From Pisolithus tinctorius (taxonomy: Eukaryota > Basidiomycota > Agaricomycetes > Boletales > Pisolithaceae): a DNA stretch of 64,000 bases. This document shows positions 47,462 to 59,970 of this stretch, in pieces; within the stretch, counting starts at the first letter, position 1, and the number at the start of each line of letters is the position of its first letter. The translations under genes and the position numbers were made by a program. A model generated the notes under the pieces. It worked only from the letters and a program-made list of their open reading frames with translations, was not told where the DNA came from and made no database searches. The stretch spans positions 434,001-498,000 of the forward strand of contig JANFAH010000048.1 of assembly GCA_024663395.1 (NCBI GenBank). Direction: 5' to 3'.

Positions 47462-48470
47462 ATGGTACGCAATCTGCAAGAACGATGTCAGCGTATCAGG
47501 AATTCACGTCTATTCTGCGTTATAGTCTGTTTCACCTGCAACCATGCGTCGGTTGATGCGAGAGCTTACCGAACTGAAGAACGACCCACCTGAGGGCATT
47601 CGTGTCGTGACTAACGAGGAAAACATGCTAGATGTCACTGGAATCATCGAAGGGCCAGGTATGCTTTTGTTGCTTGATGGGTTTTTGCCATAGGCTGATG
47701 TCGCCACTGTGGTATAGAGGGTACACCTTATGCGGGAGGGTACTTCAAAGTTAGATTCGAGTTCACACCGGAGTTTCCGGCTGCCCCTCCGAAGTGTGCG
47801 TATCGACCAGTTCTCACCGTCAAGAATTCAGTTGATGTACTTTCTAGGTTGGTTTACCACGAAAATATTCCATCCGAACGTGTCGTCCCAAGGAGAGATA
47901 TGCGTGAACACGTTGAAGAAGGATTGGAAGTCGACCTATGGCATTGGTCATATCCTTGTGACTGTGAAATGTCTTTTGATTTTCCCCAATCCTGAGTCGG
48001 CGCTTGACGAGGAGGCGGGTAGGCTGCTGCTGGAAGATTATGAGAGCTATTGTTCACGGGCGAAACTCATTACAAGCGTGCATGCCACACCGCGTACGAG
48101 GCCTCCAGAATTCGAAACGCCAGCACCAGTGAACCCCGAGGAGGGCGATTCGATTCCCCCGTCGACAGCGGTGGCGCCTTTACCAGGCGATCCGTTACCA
48201 CTCCCTATACCACCTTCCGTGTCGCCGCGTAAATCGGCGTCTCCAACACCGATTGCACATCCACTTCAACCATCGTTATCCAACACTATCACGAATTCTC
48301 TTGTGACGTCGACATCTAACAAAGAACGCGTGACTCCAATGCCATTGTCCACTGCTAACTCGAATGTTTCTGGGACGTCAGATATGACGACTGCCAAAGC
48401 GGGGAAGAGATCAGCGGCTACAGGACATTCGGGAATAGAGAAAAGGAAGAAGGCGCTGAAACGACTATGA
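47462..48470 (+). CDS. UBE2S: Ubiquitin-conjugating enzyme E2, UBE2S-like
   Basis: Four exons: 47462-47464 (only the ATG), 47526-47658, 47718-47795, 47848-48470, about 278 residues. The UBC fold is clear: [33 protein letters not shown], the HPN triad in [16 protein letters not shown] with the catalytic Cys, then [18 protein letters not shown] and [10 protein letters not shown]. These features and the acidic [13 protein letters not shown] stretch are those of UBE2S. The long Pro/Ser linker ends in a basic tail, [10 protein letters not shown], resembling the C-terminal tail by which animal UBE2S docks on the anaphase-promoting complex and extends K11 chains. The tail role here is inference. A start at the internal Met (47547) is possible, but the ATG-only exon restores the expected N-terminus (SPATMRRL). 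Confidence 0.88.
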
Positions 48471-49540
48471 CATCTAGCATTGCATATGTACCTCATTGTA
48501 GTCTAGCAGTTACATAGCGTTTCTGCCTCGTAGTTCTATGACAGGAGTCGTTAGATACTGATCACTCTACCGGGTTGCACACTAGCTATGATATAGCCCC
48601 GCCCCTCAAACGTTCGGCCCCGTTGTAGGAGTCTAGCCGTTGATGAACTCGTTTAAGTGCGCAACCAATTGTGTATATTTTCCAAACCCATCCACGTTCA
48701 TGAGCATAGCGATATTGATAGTAGTTCAAGCCCTGTGCCAACAAAGAAGATGGTCGCGATACATTGAACGTCATAGTAAAGGGGCGCCTTCCCGACGAGG
48801 GAAGAACTAAAGCTGTTCCAAAACGCGACAATGTTGTTCGGATGGGACAACAACAGCTCTGACTCGGCGCCAATGATACGATGGCAGAGATTACATAAAT
48901 CTAGGCTCAGATCGACGGGGCAGGTGTAGGTTGAGAGTAACCGATGAGTCTTCCTTACCTATGCCCTGCACAAGAAGTCGCTCAGTGGGAGACAACCTGG
49001 CAAGTTGGGCTCACAGCGATTGGACTCGACGTCAGTTCGCACCTTTTCCAGCCCTAACCGTTGAGCACTGCGTACGCTGCGTACAGGACGGTGGGGTCGT
49101 TTTGAAATGCAAGCCCATTGTATCCCACCGAAGGAGTAAGAAACTGGACCGTCAGTGCGGCTCATTATTTTAAAGAGAGCTCTTGGAAGGCATGGGCATC
49201 CGATCGTCGACAGAGATTTGGGTTCCCTGTGACTTGGAATTGGGTTTCAGCACACCAGGCACTCGAAACGCTGTCGCTGGCATGACAGACAGATGAGGTT
49301 ATGAGAGGACACTGATGAATCACAATCGGCTCTTGTCGGCGTCAAAGCTGAGTTGCGCCGCGATCCCGGGATTATCCCCTCAACGTTGGTGGACGAGGAA
49401 CCCACGCTGTGGCTCCATCCCTGCCGTCATCTATCGGAATGGTATGCGATATTTAAGTCCCATGACTTAAGACCCTGCCGCAGACACTCGCATCAGTCCT
49501 GCCCGGATCTGCTTCTTTTGCCAGGGAGAATCTGAAAACG
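48471..49540. other. Intergenic, no supported gene
   Basis: A 95-residue open frame at 48586-48873 (minus) has no partner exons or family features. Confidence 0.4.
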
Positions 49541-51523
49541 ATGTCGGAGGTAGTACCCGCTGGTCTCAGATTCGGACCTGGCCTTGTTGGCAAGTATCCT
49601 GATCCGTTGCCCCACCAGATCCTTATCTGATCTCACCGACTTGTTCCCAGGAGTAACAGTCGGGTTAGCGTATGTCCGCTTCTTATCCTTGTCATTGGCC
49701 AAACGATCACTCCTCTTCTAGTTTGTATGGTGTGGCGGTTTGCCAGTACCTATTCTACATTCCAGCGTTCCCGAATGACAAGCGTCTCCTCAAAAGTGCT
49801 GTGCGCCAGTTCCATGTGTTCCTACTACCCGTCAGCTGACTCTTCAAAGGTCCTCCTTGTCTTGTATGTTGTGTCATGTATCACCTTGTGCCCATGGGAT
49901 GAACTCTCGCTCCTCAGTGCTCTCGATACCATCAATACTTTCGTTGATGTATACTTTTACGGTCGAACGTTCATAGCTTGTCGATGGAAAACGACGTACG
50001 CTTGTACCCTCGAGATGCCCTGGTATGTTCTCCTTCTCCTTGTCGCCGCATGGTCACCCGTTCGATGTAAGCCTTGTAGGGATTTGAGTGTAAGTGACAA
50101 CCTTCAAAAAGTCCAACATCGTTTGTAGCATTCCTGAAAGCGTCTTTACATCTCAAGATGGCCATTGGTGCCAGCGTAAGTGCGATCTGACTCCCTAATT
50201 CGCCATTCCGGACTATAATCTTCTCTGTAGTTTCTGGTCTCGTTCTTCGTGCAATGGTCGGAAACATTCCTTACACTTCTCTTCGTGTTCTCAATACTGC
50301 ACGATAGTTTCTATGCCCACAGGATTTGGATAAGTAAGGGATGCTCTTTTCTTTTACCAGCGTCGTCTAATTTGTACATTCTAGTTAGCAATCGGAATAA
50401 ACTGTTGACGGGTGCAGTGGTACGCTCGTCTGTCCCTAGCTCCACAAACATGGATGTAGATGACATTCACTGGATAGCTTGTCGCTGCGTCGGCACAACT
50501 GGGTGAGTCCCGCATGGTTAAGTTCATTTCTCCTCTATTGATCATATCAGTTTTCGGGTTCGGTATGCACTTTACATTCCTTCAGCATCAGTTAATTAAT
50601 TTCTACCGTCCGCCAAGTGTTATTGGGAGTAGCGTAAGGTGGCATTTGCAAGCGTTTCATCCGCTTACACCCTGCATTGACAGGCGCACTGGGAACATTG
50701 CCACCCTCTTTAACAGTCCGGTATGTCATGGGCCGATTGGAATATGATTTTTCTACATATCGTGGACATGAAACAGTACAACCCAGTCAATTCTCTGGGA
50801 AGCGCAGTATGTGATGCGATCATCACGGCCAGCGTGTTATTCTATCTTCGCCCTTCTCGAACCAATCTTCTCCGGTACGTGTCTCGTTAACGGTAATACA
50901 TTGGTCATTTACTGCGCTATAAAATCGTCGTATTTTCATGTTGACCCCTGCTTCTTACCCCTAGAAAGGACTACCACATTCAAAAACTCAATCTGGTCTA
51001 TGTTCAGACGGGCCTGATTACATTGTGAGTGTCGTCTCTTATTGGTTAGCTTTCGGATGTTTAATTTGGCTGGCTGTGATGTTACGAAACTGCTCTACGG
51101 TGCTGCATGTGGCGCAGCCTGAATGCCCTTGCAATTGCTATACTTGTGAGTTAACTCGCGTACGTCTGTAGCGCATGCGTTGATGCTACCCTTGGACACA
51201 CTACGAAGTACTATCAAGATGTGATGGTTGGGGAATACCTTACTGTCGCACCGGGTATCGTGAAGAGCAAAAGTCAGTATCCTCCATCATCGTCACTTGT
51301 CCTTCAGTTGATTCTGCCCTATTAACAGCGTACCTGAACGCCCTGCTAGCTATGTAAGCGTGCTTTCTTTTTCCCTTGCTTCAGATAACGTTCTCACATC
51401 CGCCTCTGTGCGTGCTCTGCAAAATGCTCATGTGTATGGCATGGAAGACTGAATGCACGGAAACTTACCCGCAATCAGCCGGCACCACCTTTGGAAATTC
51501 CCACCTTACCGACTATTCACTGA
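49541..51523 (+). CDS. DUF6534 membrane protein, copy 2 (intact)
   Basis: About 15 small exons read without a break. In order: MSEVVPAGLRFGPGLVG, a GC-donor intron, VTVGLA, LYGVAVCQYLFYIPAFP, a 14-nt exon (VLLVF with the next), LDTINTFVDVYFYG, CRWKTTYACTLEMPW, the 10-nt exon coding DLS, MAIGAS, FFVQWSETFLTLLFVFS, SFYAHRIWI, SNRNKLLTGAV, FGFGMHFTFLQHQ, ATLFNSP, VNSLGSAVCDAIITASV, HIQKLNLVYVQTGLITL, LNALAIAI, and LNARKLTRNQ with the stop at 51523. Seven-helix-like layout with the usual DUF6534 endings. Function unknown. Confidence 0.82.
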
Positions 51524-51792
51524 CCTCTGTTTTACCGTCTGTACATAATCACCCTTCATTCTCCAGGAAATGAAAATACACCCCGGACTTGGATTTCCAG
51601 AGACTGTAGTGGCCGTGAGGTTCCAGACTGTGTCCAGGGTGATCATATTTATGTAAAACATACTAATACGGATGACTACACACGTAGCTGTAAAGGGTTC
51701 ACGTGACCTTCCGTAGCGGTTGTTACTTTTTTATTTCTCGCTGGACCGTGGCAGCACGCCAGGTCGCTCTGTCCCCCGTTCAGCTACTAGCC

Positions 51793-52732
51793 ATGTTTGC
51801 AACGACTTTCTTTTCCGCACGCAGCGCAGCGTTCGCAGCGTCACGGACACGACTATGTGCTCAACCATCGCGAGTTTTCCCTCGTAATAACTTGGCACGC
51901 TGTCTTCAGGGGACACCGTCACATCCCAAGCGACCTTTTTCTCTTGCTCAGGTCCTTAGGCAAGAGCCCCAAAATGCCGACCCTGGCACGTCCGAAGGCA
52001 GCCTAAGACCGCCATCAGGAAGCGTATACATCGCCAACGTACCTTTCTCGGTGACTGCTCAACAACTTGAAGAAGCATTTTCACAGTTTGGCAGAGTACG
52101 AGCGGTCATGCTTCGTGAGATCCGTCCTTCTCGTGCTTTTATACCTCTGACATCCCGCTGGTAATTTAATTCAGTGAATTCAGGGAAGGGAGTTCCCCGT
52201 GGGAGTGGGTTTGTCGAGTTCGAGACAGCGGAGGAAGCCACCGCTTTCGTGGAGGCAGATCAGCAAGATCCTATCTTCCTCCTCGACAGAGACCTCTTCG
52301 TGACGCACGCAGATATTAAAATAAATCCTGCTAGATCCCCGAGCGACACTCTAGTTGCTCAGCATTTTAGTCCCGGGTCGGAGGACCTCATTCGACGAAT
52401 CTTCTCGGAATATGCTGATTCATTGGTCAGTGTGCGGATCCGTAAGTTTCTTTTCTTTCGACCCATTGCATATCGATCTCCGCGGCTTACCACCCTGTTA
52501 CATAGCACCCAGGAGGGAGGTTAACGGCTGTGCTTTCATCCAGTTCAAAAGCACCAGCGCAGCCACGGGGGCTCTTCACGCTCTCAATGCTCAAATGGTT
52601 CCCGAAACGGGCAGACTTCTGAGACTGCAATTTTCTACGAGAAAACAAGCACAGTCCGAACCAGAACGCCGGGGTCTTGCGAGCAGATTGTCACAGCGAA
52701 TGGGATCGCAAGGTGAAGGGGCAGGCTTCTAA
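51793..52732 (+). CDS. Two-RRM protein with mitochondrial presequence
   Basis: Three exons (51793-52114, 52175-52441, 52506-52732) join in phase to about 271 residues. The N-terminus MFATTFFSARSAAFAASRTR is rich in Ala, Ser and Arg with no acids, so mitochondrial import is likely. RRM 1 has RNP2 VYIANVPF and RNP1 RGSGFVEF, the latter created by the first splice. RRM 2 is shorter and begins in VAQHFSPGSEDLIRRIF, with RNP1-like NGCAFIQF after the second splice. The basic tail ends QRMGSQGEGAGF. It probably binds mitochondrial RNA. It lies between DUF6534 copies 2 and 3, which converge on it. Confidence 0.85.
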
Positions 52733-53138
52733 AGATACGGTGCCGAGCTGTCTGTTTCCACCCACGCACACCCTAAGCCCCACTCTATAGATCAGTTCGT
52801 AGCTACCTTATATCCGCTAATTCTTTGATATGGGCATTGGAGGACAAAGGTACCCTCTGCTAGAGAATTGGTACATTTTCGGAGATTGGGGTGATCCAGG
52901 GTTGTAACTCAACGCAGCAGTCATTAACTTCAAATAGGCTTCTTGGGAGGGCTGCGTCAAGCATCGAGACTACACCAGTGCAGGGCATCGTCCATTGGCG
53001 GAGCACGTTAAACCGTCTCGCAAGAGCTCCACACCGAGCCAATTTATCTGGAATATGTTCTGGAATTTTTCATGGATACAGTCCCTACTAGTGCCATGCT
53101 TAGGAAATACTTTCGTGGCTGGAGGTCGGATTGGGAGA

Positions 53139-55127
53139 TCAGCGAATGCGGGGTAGGGTAGGAAGCTCCGATGGAGATGGAGCAAGTTGTTGCTGATCAT
53201 TGACGAGTTTCCTTGCATTCAGTCTTTCGTGACCAGATGCACAAGCATTGCACAAGGAAAATGGATAGGTTGACGTGAGATCATAATTTGGTGGAGCAAA
53301 TGGTACCCTTACACAGCTAACATGGAGTTTGAATATGCTATCGCAGCGGGAAAGTTAACGAACGGGGGAAAACACAACAGAACAGAGACATACCTTTACT
53401 GATCATGAATCCTGGTGCCGAAGTGAGGTATTCTCCAACAGGTTGATTTTGATAGTACTTCACGGAGTTCACAGATAGTCACCAAGATGGTGAGATTGCG
53501 AGCGCGAAGAGAGATAACTCACAAGTATAGCCATTGAGAGGGCACTCAAGCTGACCGCGTGCAGGATGAAAGCGTACAGTCCGGTCACAATATCCCAGCC
53601 GGCTAGAATTAATGAACTGAAAGTAGAGCGACAAAAAGCAAGACTCACGAGGTGATCGTGCCCATCTGCACAAAGACGATATTGAGCTTTTGAAGAGAGT
53701 TTTGCTTTCTAGAAGGGAGGGTAAAAATCCGGAGCCAATGTAGCAATGACAATCCATAGCTTCAATAAATGAAGAGTGAGAAATTGTTCACGAGACGTAC
53801 TGGAGAAGACCACTTTGCGAACGACGAAGAGAAAGATATATACTGGTTGTGATGATCCCGTCACATATTGCACTTGCCAGGGCATTGACCGGCGAGTACT
53901 GTTCCGCATACGGCGCCATGCAGAAACTTCGTGTTTCAAACAAATCGAGGACATACCGGATTGTTGAAAAGGGCGCCAAGGTCGTTATTGTTATACCTGT
54001 CAATCCCGAGTATAAGTAGATGAAAAATATTCACAATCGTTAACTTACATATCTCCCAACATTACTTCGTAATTGAGAAAGGGATTAACTCACTGATGGT
54101 GAAGGAAGGTAATGTAAACCACGTACAGAACCCGAGGACTGATTTTATTAACGAAAGGGAGCGAGACTAAGGACAAAACTCACCCAGCGCAGTTAGTGCA
54201 ACGAAAAGCTATTACAAAGAAAAAATTCATATAGATGCCTGCAGAGCAAGGAGAGGAGCATACCACTATACCCATCAATAATTTACTCTGACCACCGACT
54301 GGAAAGCCCAAGTCAAAAGATAGTTGCGAGAGGCAACGGACATTCCTACTTATCCAAACTCTATGGGCGTAAAAGCTGTTGTCCGGCACTCAGAACAAGC
54401 CAGGAGGCGTAAGATATGTATCGAACCATTGCACAAAGAAAGAGACAAAGAACTGCAAAGAACTCCATTCAGTCCTGAGCGGAGAGAGCTACACAGTAGG
54501 AATGCACTTACGCCAGAACCAAGGTTTGCCTTGAAACGCAGACATACTTTCAGTGACGATCCTGAAGCTGAAATTTCAAAGACTCGTTACTTACACTTAA
54601 GTCCCTACACGGTTTACATCAAGCATAGGAACGAGCCGTAATAAGGGAGACATACCAAGGTAGCCGGAGTGTGCAGGAGTTGGTTGTTTTCCATCGGCAA
54701 AGTATCAATGTTCGACAGTAGAAGCTCAAAGAGGTGAGAGTATTGACGGTGTCAAGAACACTATGGAGCGACAGACCATGTCATAACTATACTGCGTGTA
54801 AATGACGCCACGTACAATACAAGAAAGACCTTTGGAAGAGTTAACTGATAAGCAACAGCGACAGGTAACCGGGCGGCGTACCGCACATTTGACAAGACGC
54901 CTGTCCCTCGAGAACGACATGATGTAGAATAGGTATTGCCATACTGACACACCGTAGAAGCTAGAAAAGGAGCAATTCTCTAGCCAACAGTAATGATATG
55001 TAGCGAACGCACGCTAGCCCAATTGTCATTCCTGCGAACACAGTAGGATCAGGAAAGCTTTAACAAAGCAACTCTACTCGCCGATGAGACCGGGACCCCA
55101 CTTCAAAGCAATGGAGATGTCCGCCAT
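53139..55127 (-). CDS. DUF6534 membrane protein, copy 3 (possibly damaged)
   Basis: It starts MADISIALKWGPGLIG before a GC-type donor (GCGAGT), then MTIGLA, FYGVSVWQYLFYIMSF, a 14-nt exon, VLDTVNTLTSLSFYC, SFYAHRVWIS, GGQSKLLMGIV, VNALASAICDGIITTS and LNARKLVNDQQQ, with the stop at 53139. Most exons match copies 2 and 5. The exon around 54060-54160 does not read cleanly: compared with copy 5 it has small insertions and stops, though new GTGAGT and GTAAGT sites there might mean an extra intron. Status uncertain. Confidence 0.65.
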
Positions 55128-55608
55128 AAGTAAGCAAAAATCACCCGGGTAAACAGCGTGAAGGCCTTGGGGATGCTCAGCTTTATACTGTATAGACAAC
55201 GCCAACGGGTGGGTACCGGCGTGGGTATGTACTGCCCTTATCTCTGATGGACATAGTTTTGTGCGGCCTCACAACGTACATACCTGGTCCGATCTAATAC
55301 ATAAGTCGATGCCACGGTTAGGATTCAAGGCACAAGTGTTGTTTTGGAAGGTTAGAAGAAGGCCGCCCAAACTTGGCACGATGCTCCCCGGCTGATCAAG
55401 GAGGCTAATTCAGTGCAGTGCCCTGTCCAAATAGGCATGGTGCGTGGAACCATCTCACAGAAGCTCCGCATTGGGACCATTTTCCCGAGGCTTAGTCGAA
55501 ACCCCATGGACAATGGCCCTGTAAATTACTCAGCATGTTGACACCAGGTGCGTGTATACACATTTGCAAGAGAATGGGTGGGAAGTATATACAGTACAGG
55601 TTGGAGGG

Positions 55609-57568
55609 TTAATGAATGCTGGATAGGGTAGGAAGTTCCAATGAAGCATGCCGTTGGTGATCACAGCAGACAAGTTTCCTTGCGTTCAACCTTTTGTTGC
55701 CGAATGAAAGAGAGGAAAACAGAATGACTGGCGTGAGAACATGATCTGACGAGACAAATGGCATGCTCTTACACAGCTAACATAGAGTTCGAGTATGCTA
55801 TCAATATAAGGAAGTTAAACACAAGACACATGCAACAGATCATAGAGGCGTACCTTTGCTCAAAATGAAAGCTGGCGCAACAGTAAGGTATTGTCCAGTC
55901 AATTGATCTGAATAGTACTTGGAAGGGTTCATCGATGGTCACCGAGGTGATGGAATTACGAGCACTAAACGAAATGACTCACTAGTACAGCCGTTGCGAG
56001 GGCGGTCGAGCTGATCACATGCGAAACGGCAGCATTTATCGCAGCACCCCAGCTGAGTTAAATGCTAAAGGGCAAATGACGGACGATGGCACCCACCAGG
56101 TGATCAGGCCCATTTGAACAAAAACCAAATTGAGTTTGTGGATATAATTTTCCTTCCTAGCAAACGACGGATGGTGAGCGCTCATCAGTGCAACGTAAAG
56201 ACACCTCATAGTTATTTGGTAGGTGAAGAACAAGACGCATACCGGAGGATGCGAAATTGCGAACGACGAAGATATAAGAACACACTTGCCGTGATGATTG
56301 TATCACATATTGCACTTCCCATGGCATTGACCGGAGCGTACTGTTCCAAATATCCGCGCTGTCCAGAAAGTTCATGTTTCAACTGACTCATGACATACCG
56401 GACTGTTAAAGAGGGTAGCCATGCTGCCAGTGTGACGCCTGTAGATGCCAAGCATAAGCGGATGAAATGCTTGAAAATGCCAACCTACGTTGCTTCCAAT
56501 AATGCTTGGCAGTTCAGGGTAGAGATTGATCAATCGAACCTGAAGAAATGTAGGGCACATACCGAACCCAAAAACTGATCTGATCAACAAAAAGAAACGA
56601 GTTTGACTACATAACCCACCCAATTGTACCAGCGCGGCGATAAGCTATCCAGAGAATGTCATCTATATCTATGTCCGTGGAGTGTGGAACAGAAGAGCAT
56701 ACCACAGCACCCGTCAGGAGCTTGTTCCGCTCGCCAACTGAAAAGTACAAGTTGAATGATGCTGGCAAAATATGGACAACCCTTACTTATCCAAACCCTA
56801 TGGGCATAGAAGCTATCGTCGGTGTTGAGAACAGGACAAGACAATAAGAGATATATCAAACCATTGCACGAAAAATGCAGTGAGGGACTGCAAAAAGATC
56901 CTTGTAACCGGAATGAAATTTTAACCAGTCAGGTGGCACTTACGGTAGTAGCAAGGGTTACCTTGAGAAGTAAGGATACATTAATTCAGACAACCAACAA
57001 TGCCAGAATGACAAAAGGTTATTACTTACACTTAAATCCTGGAAACTTTCCATGAAGCTTAAAGCAAATGGTAAACAAGGAGAACTACCAGGGCATCTCG
57101 ACCGTGCAAGCATATGACGTTTGCCATCGGCAGAAAATCAACTCTCGACAGAAAAAGCTTATCAAGGTGATAGTACCAAGGGTGTCGAGAACGCTGCCGA
57201 GAGGCGACAGTTTATGCCATGGACATAAGGCGAAGAGTACACAACATACAAGACAAGGAGGACCTTCGGGGAGTTGACTGACGAGCAGCAAGAACAGGTA
57301 AGGCGACGTACCGCATATTTGATGAGACGTTTGTCATTCGGGAACGTTGAGATGTAGTATAAGTACTGGCAAACGGTCACACATACAAACTAGAAGAGGA
57401 GGTAACCATTGTCCAACCGACAGCAATAAGAGGCGGACGTACGCTAAACCGACTGTCATTCCTGCATGAACTTCTCTGTGGGATCAAGACAGGTTTGGTA
57501 GAGCGACAACACTTGCCAATAAAGCCGGGTCCCCAGATTGAACCAGCGGATACCTCTGAGTTCGCCAT
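55609..57568 (-). pseudogene. DUF6534 membrane protein, copy 4 (frameshifted)
   Basis: It starts MANSEVSAGSIWGPGFIG with a normal GT donor, unlike the GC donor of the other copies. The family blocks follow, including the 14-nt exon, VLDTLGTITLISFF, CRWQTSYACTVEMPW, SFYAHRVWIS, VNAMGSAICDTIITASV and LNARKLVCC, with the stop at 55609. Two lesions relative to copies 2 and 5: one base is missing in the LYGV exon (near 57390), giving a TGA, and one G is missing at the 10-nt exon near 57040. Probably a pseudogene. Confidence 0.65.
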
Positions 57569-57990
57569 TGCTGACCAAGCGAAAAGAAACGGACGAATGA
57601 ATGTTGTGGCCTGGCAGGCCTTACTTGTCCCTAGCCGCCACTCAATGCGAGTAAAGTTAGCGGAAATGAATTAGCTGAGATATAGCAAGCGTTGATGACA
57701 TAATATACAATGTCTCGTTCTACGTACAGTTTTTCTCGCCGGCAGAGGATGGGATGGAAGGATTGAAAGGGTGTCATGGCCTTTACTGTAACATTACTGA
57801 AAGTATCAGAACTGACTGAAAGGTGTGGTGGCTGCAAACGATGCCGTCGGTGGTGATATTTTCTAGTAGTACGTCATTTCCTCGATTAGGAGAGACCATT
57901 TATAGCCTGAGATCGACTCTCAAGCTGATGAGGGTCGGTCGATTCTGTTTTCGCTATCGATACCTTCCTTCGCGAGCTCATCTGCCCGTC

Positions 57991-59615
57991 ATGGCGCCAA
58001 ACTATGATGCCTGGTCAAAGGAGGAGCTTATCGCCCGTCTTAGAGATATTGAACATCGTTCGAAACCAATTCCGAGCCAAAAGAAAACCATTTCTTTGTC
58101 GACAACGGGAGGAAGCCCGTTCCACTCCGAACGCCATCCCCGTCGTAAAATCGCCATCAAGTTCTGCTACTCTGGTTGGGAATACAATGGGCTTGCTTTC
58201 CAGAATGACCCCACCCCGCTTCCTACGGTAGAAGAGGTCCTCTTCCGCGCATTCGCGAAAGCAAGATTGGTCGATGCGGACGCTGGTCTTGACGGTTGCG
58301 GCTGGGAACGGTGTGGGAGAACGGACGTTGGTGTGAGTGCGGCAGGTCAAGTCGTCTCTCTCTGGGTGAGGAGCGTGTTTCACGGTCTGGACACCGAAGC
58401 TCCACCACGCCCTAGACTATCAGAAGCCCCTGTTCAACTGACTCAAGTCCACGCGGAGGATGCAGGCGAGGAAGATTCACCAGTGATTCCGGCTGTCATC
58501 GACGAGGCGGATTTCGCATTTACAGGGTTAGATATGTCTCCTCCTGATTCCCCTTCAGAGCCTCCCCCCTCCTGGTCGCGAACTGCAATACGTCTCCGTC
58601 CTAAACCGTATACTTCCCCCCACCATTCGTGTCCTCGCATGGTCCCCCGTTCCCCTTCCTTCTCTGCCCGATTTAACTGTAAATACCGCCACTATAAATA
58701 TTTCTTCACCGCTCATGGGCTCGATATCTCCCTGATGCAACGTGCCGCAGACTACTTCGTCGGGGAACACGACTTCCGGAACCTCTCGAAGCTCGACCCG
58801 CCAAACAGATCACGGATTTTCGTCGACGTATCCTTAGTGCTCGGATCAATGCTGTCGAGCCATCTCCAGATCTCTGTGGCGTTGCCAAGCAATCCGGACG
58901 CGACGACCAGCTCTATGTCCTCGACCTTGTCGGGAACGCGTTTCTCTACCACCAGGTCCGACATATCATGGCCATCCTTTTCCTTGTTGGTACAGGACTC
59001 GAACCTCCGTCGATTATCCCAACGCTTATGAATATAGACGGATTAGAGTCCGCAAAGACGGGTCTCCAACTTCCCATCGTAGACAGAAAACCAGAGTACC
59101 AAATGGCGGACGCCTTGCCCCTTATGCTGTGGGAATGCGCTTTCTCAGACTCGGATGTCCACTGGCAGAGCGATAGTGACGTTAATGATAAAGTTGTCGG
59201 CGGAGAGGGTGAAGATAACGAGACCGGCGGTCCTGTCGCGGAAAAACTCAGGGACGGGTTTAGTCCGTCAGATCCATTCCGTCTATCAACGTTCCCTAAT
59301 TCATAGTGCTCTGGAAGGCCATTTCTTATCATCTGCCATGCGGTACCACCCAAATCCCCCACAGTACTTCCCTTTCAGCCAGACAGGTCTATCTACAAGT
59401 ACTATTCCACGACTACCTAACAACACCTTACCCGTTATCGGGTGCCGTTGGGAGGAGGGACATACAGGAGAGGTGCCAAATACGTTCCATTGCTCTCTCG
59501 CAAGCGGCTGGATCATGTGGATGTGGCTAACGCCCGATGGAAAAATGGCAAGGGTAGTAGGCGTGAGAATCGGACGGCGCTGACTAGTGCGGCGGAGGCA
59601 ATTGGCGATGAATAG
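57991..59615 (+). CDS. DEG1: tRNA pseudouridine synthase DEG1/PUS3, with three apparent one-base frame changes
   Basis: It starts MAPNYDAWSKEELIARLRD, a short helix typical of PUS3, followed by KIAIKFCYSGWEYNGLAF and the catalytic Asp in CGRTDVGVSAAGQVVS. Then come FRHYKYFF-like and DYFVGEHDFRNLSKLD, FRRRILSARI, YVLDLVGNAFLYHQVRHIM, LIHSALEGHFLSSA, and the tail GGGTYRRGAKYVPLL ending AAEAIGDE. The enzyme makes pseudouridine at positions 38 and 39 of tRNAs. The conserved protein is spread over two frames with switches at 58801 (a base missing in a C run), about 59256 (an extra G) and about 59440 (a G missing). All three are in short homopolymers, so assembly error is as likely as true decay. 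No intron was found. Confidence 0.85.
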
Positions 59616-59970
59616 GTTTCGTGCCTTCGCCAGTTCGTTGGAAGTGTGAGGTCTTGCTATGCCGTATGCGTGTCAGCAACCCTCATCCTTTTATGTACGA
59701 GCATAGATCACTACCTGTACAAAATCTCACAACCTTCCCTTACACATTGGAACGTGTGAGTTATCTCATGGAAAGCAGTCAAACTGTCGAAGACAAACAT
59801 AGCAAGTGCATCAACCCTTCACACTCAGATCCCTCACATGTTGGTTACCAATGCGTTGCCCAGGCGTCAGTTCACCCGAAACACCTCACGGAAGCTGCCC
59901 CTCCCAGACTCACACCATTATCAGATCGGAACATATTGCGGGGAGTGTGCATATACATCACAGGTGGAGG
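59616..59970. other. Intergenic, 3' flank of DUF6534 copy 5
   Basis: The part next to copy 5 (about 59830-59970) resembles the 3' flank of copy 6 (about 62385-62526), so the duplication includes flanking DNA. Confidence 0.5.

Noticed and set aside
48586..48873. 95-residue minus-strand open frame
   Set aside because: No neighbouring exons or recognisable motifs; not enough support to call a gene.
57823..57990. In-frame ATG 168 bases upstream of the chosen DEG1 start
   Set aside because: The extra residues do not resemble the family, while MAPNYDAWSKEEL fits the usual N-terminus.
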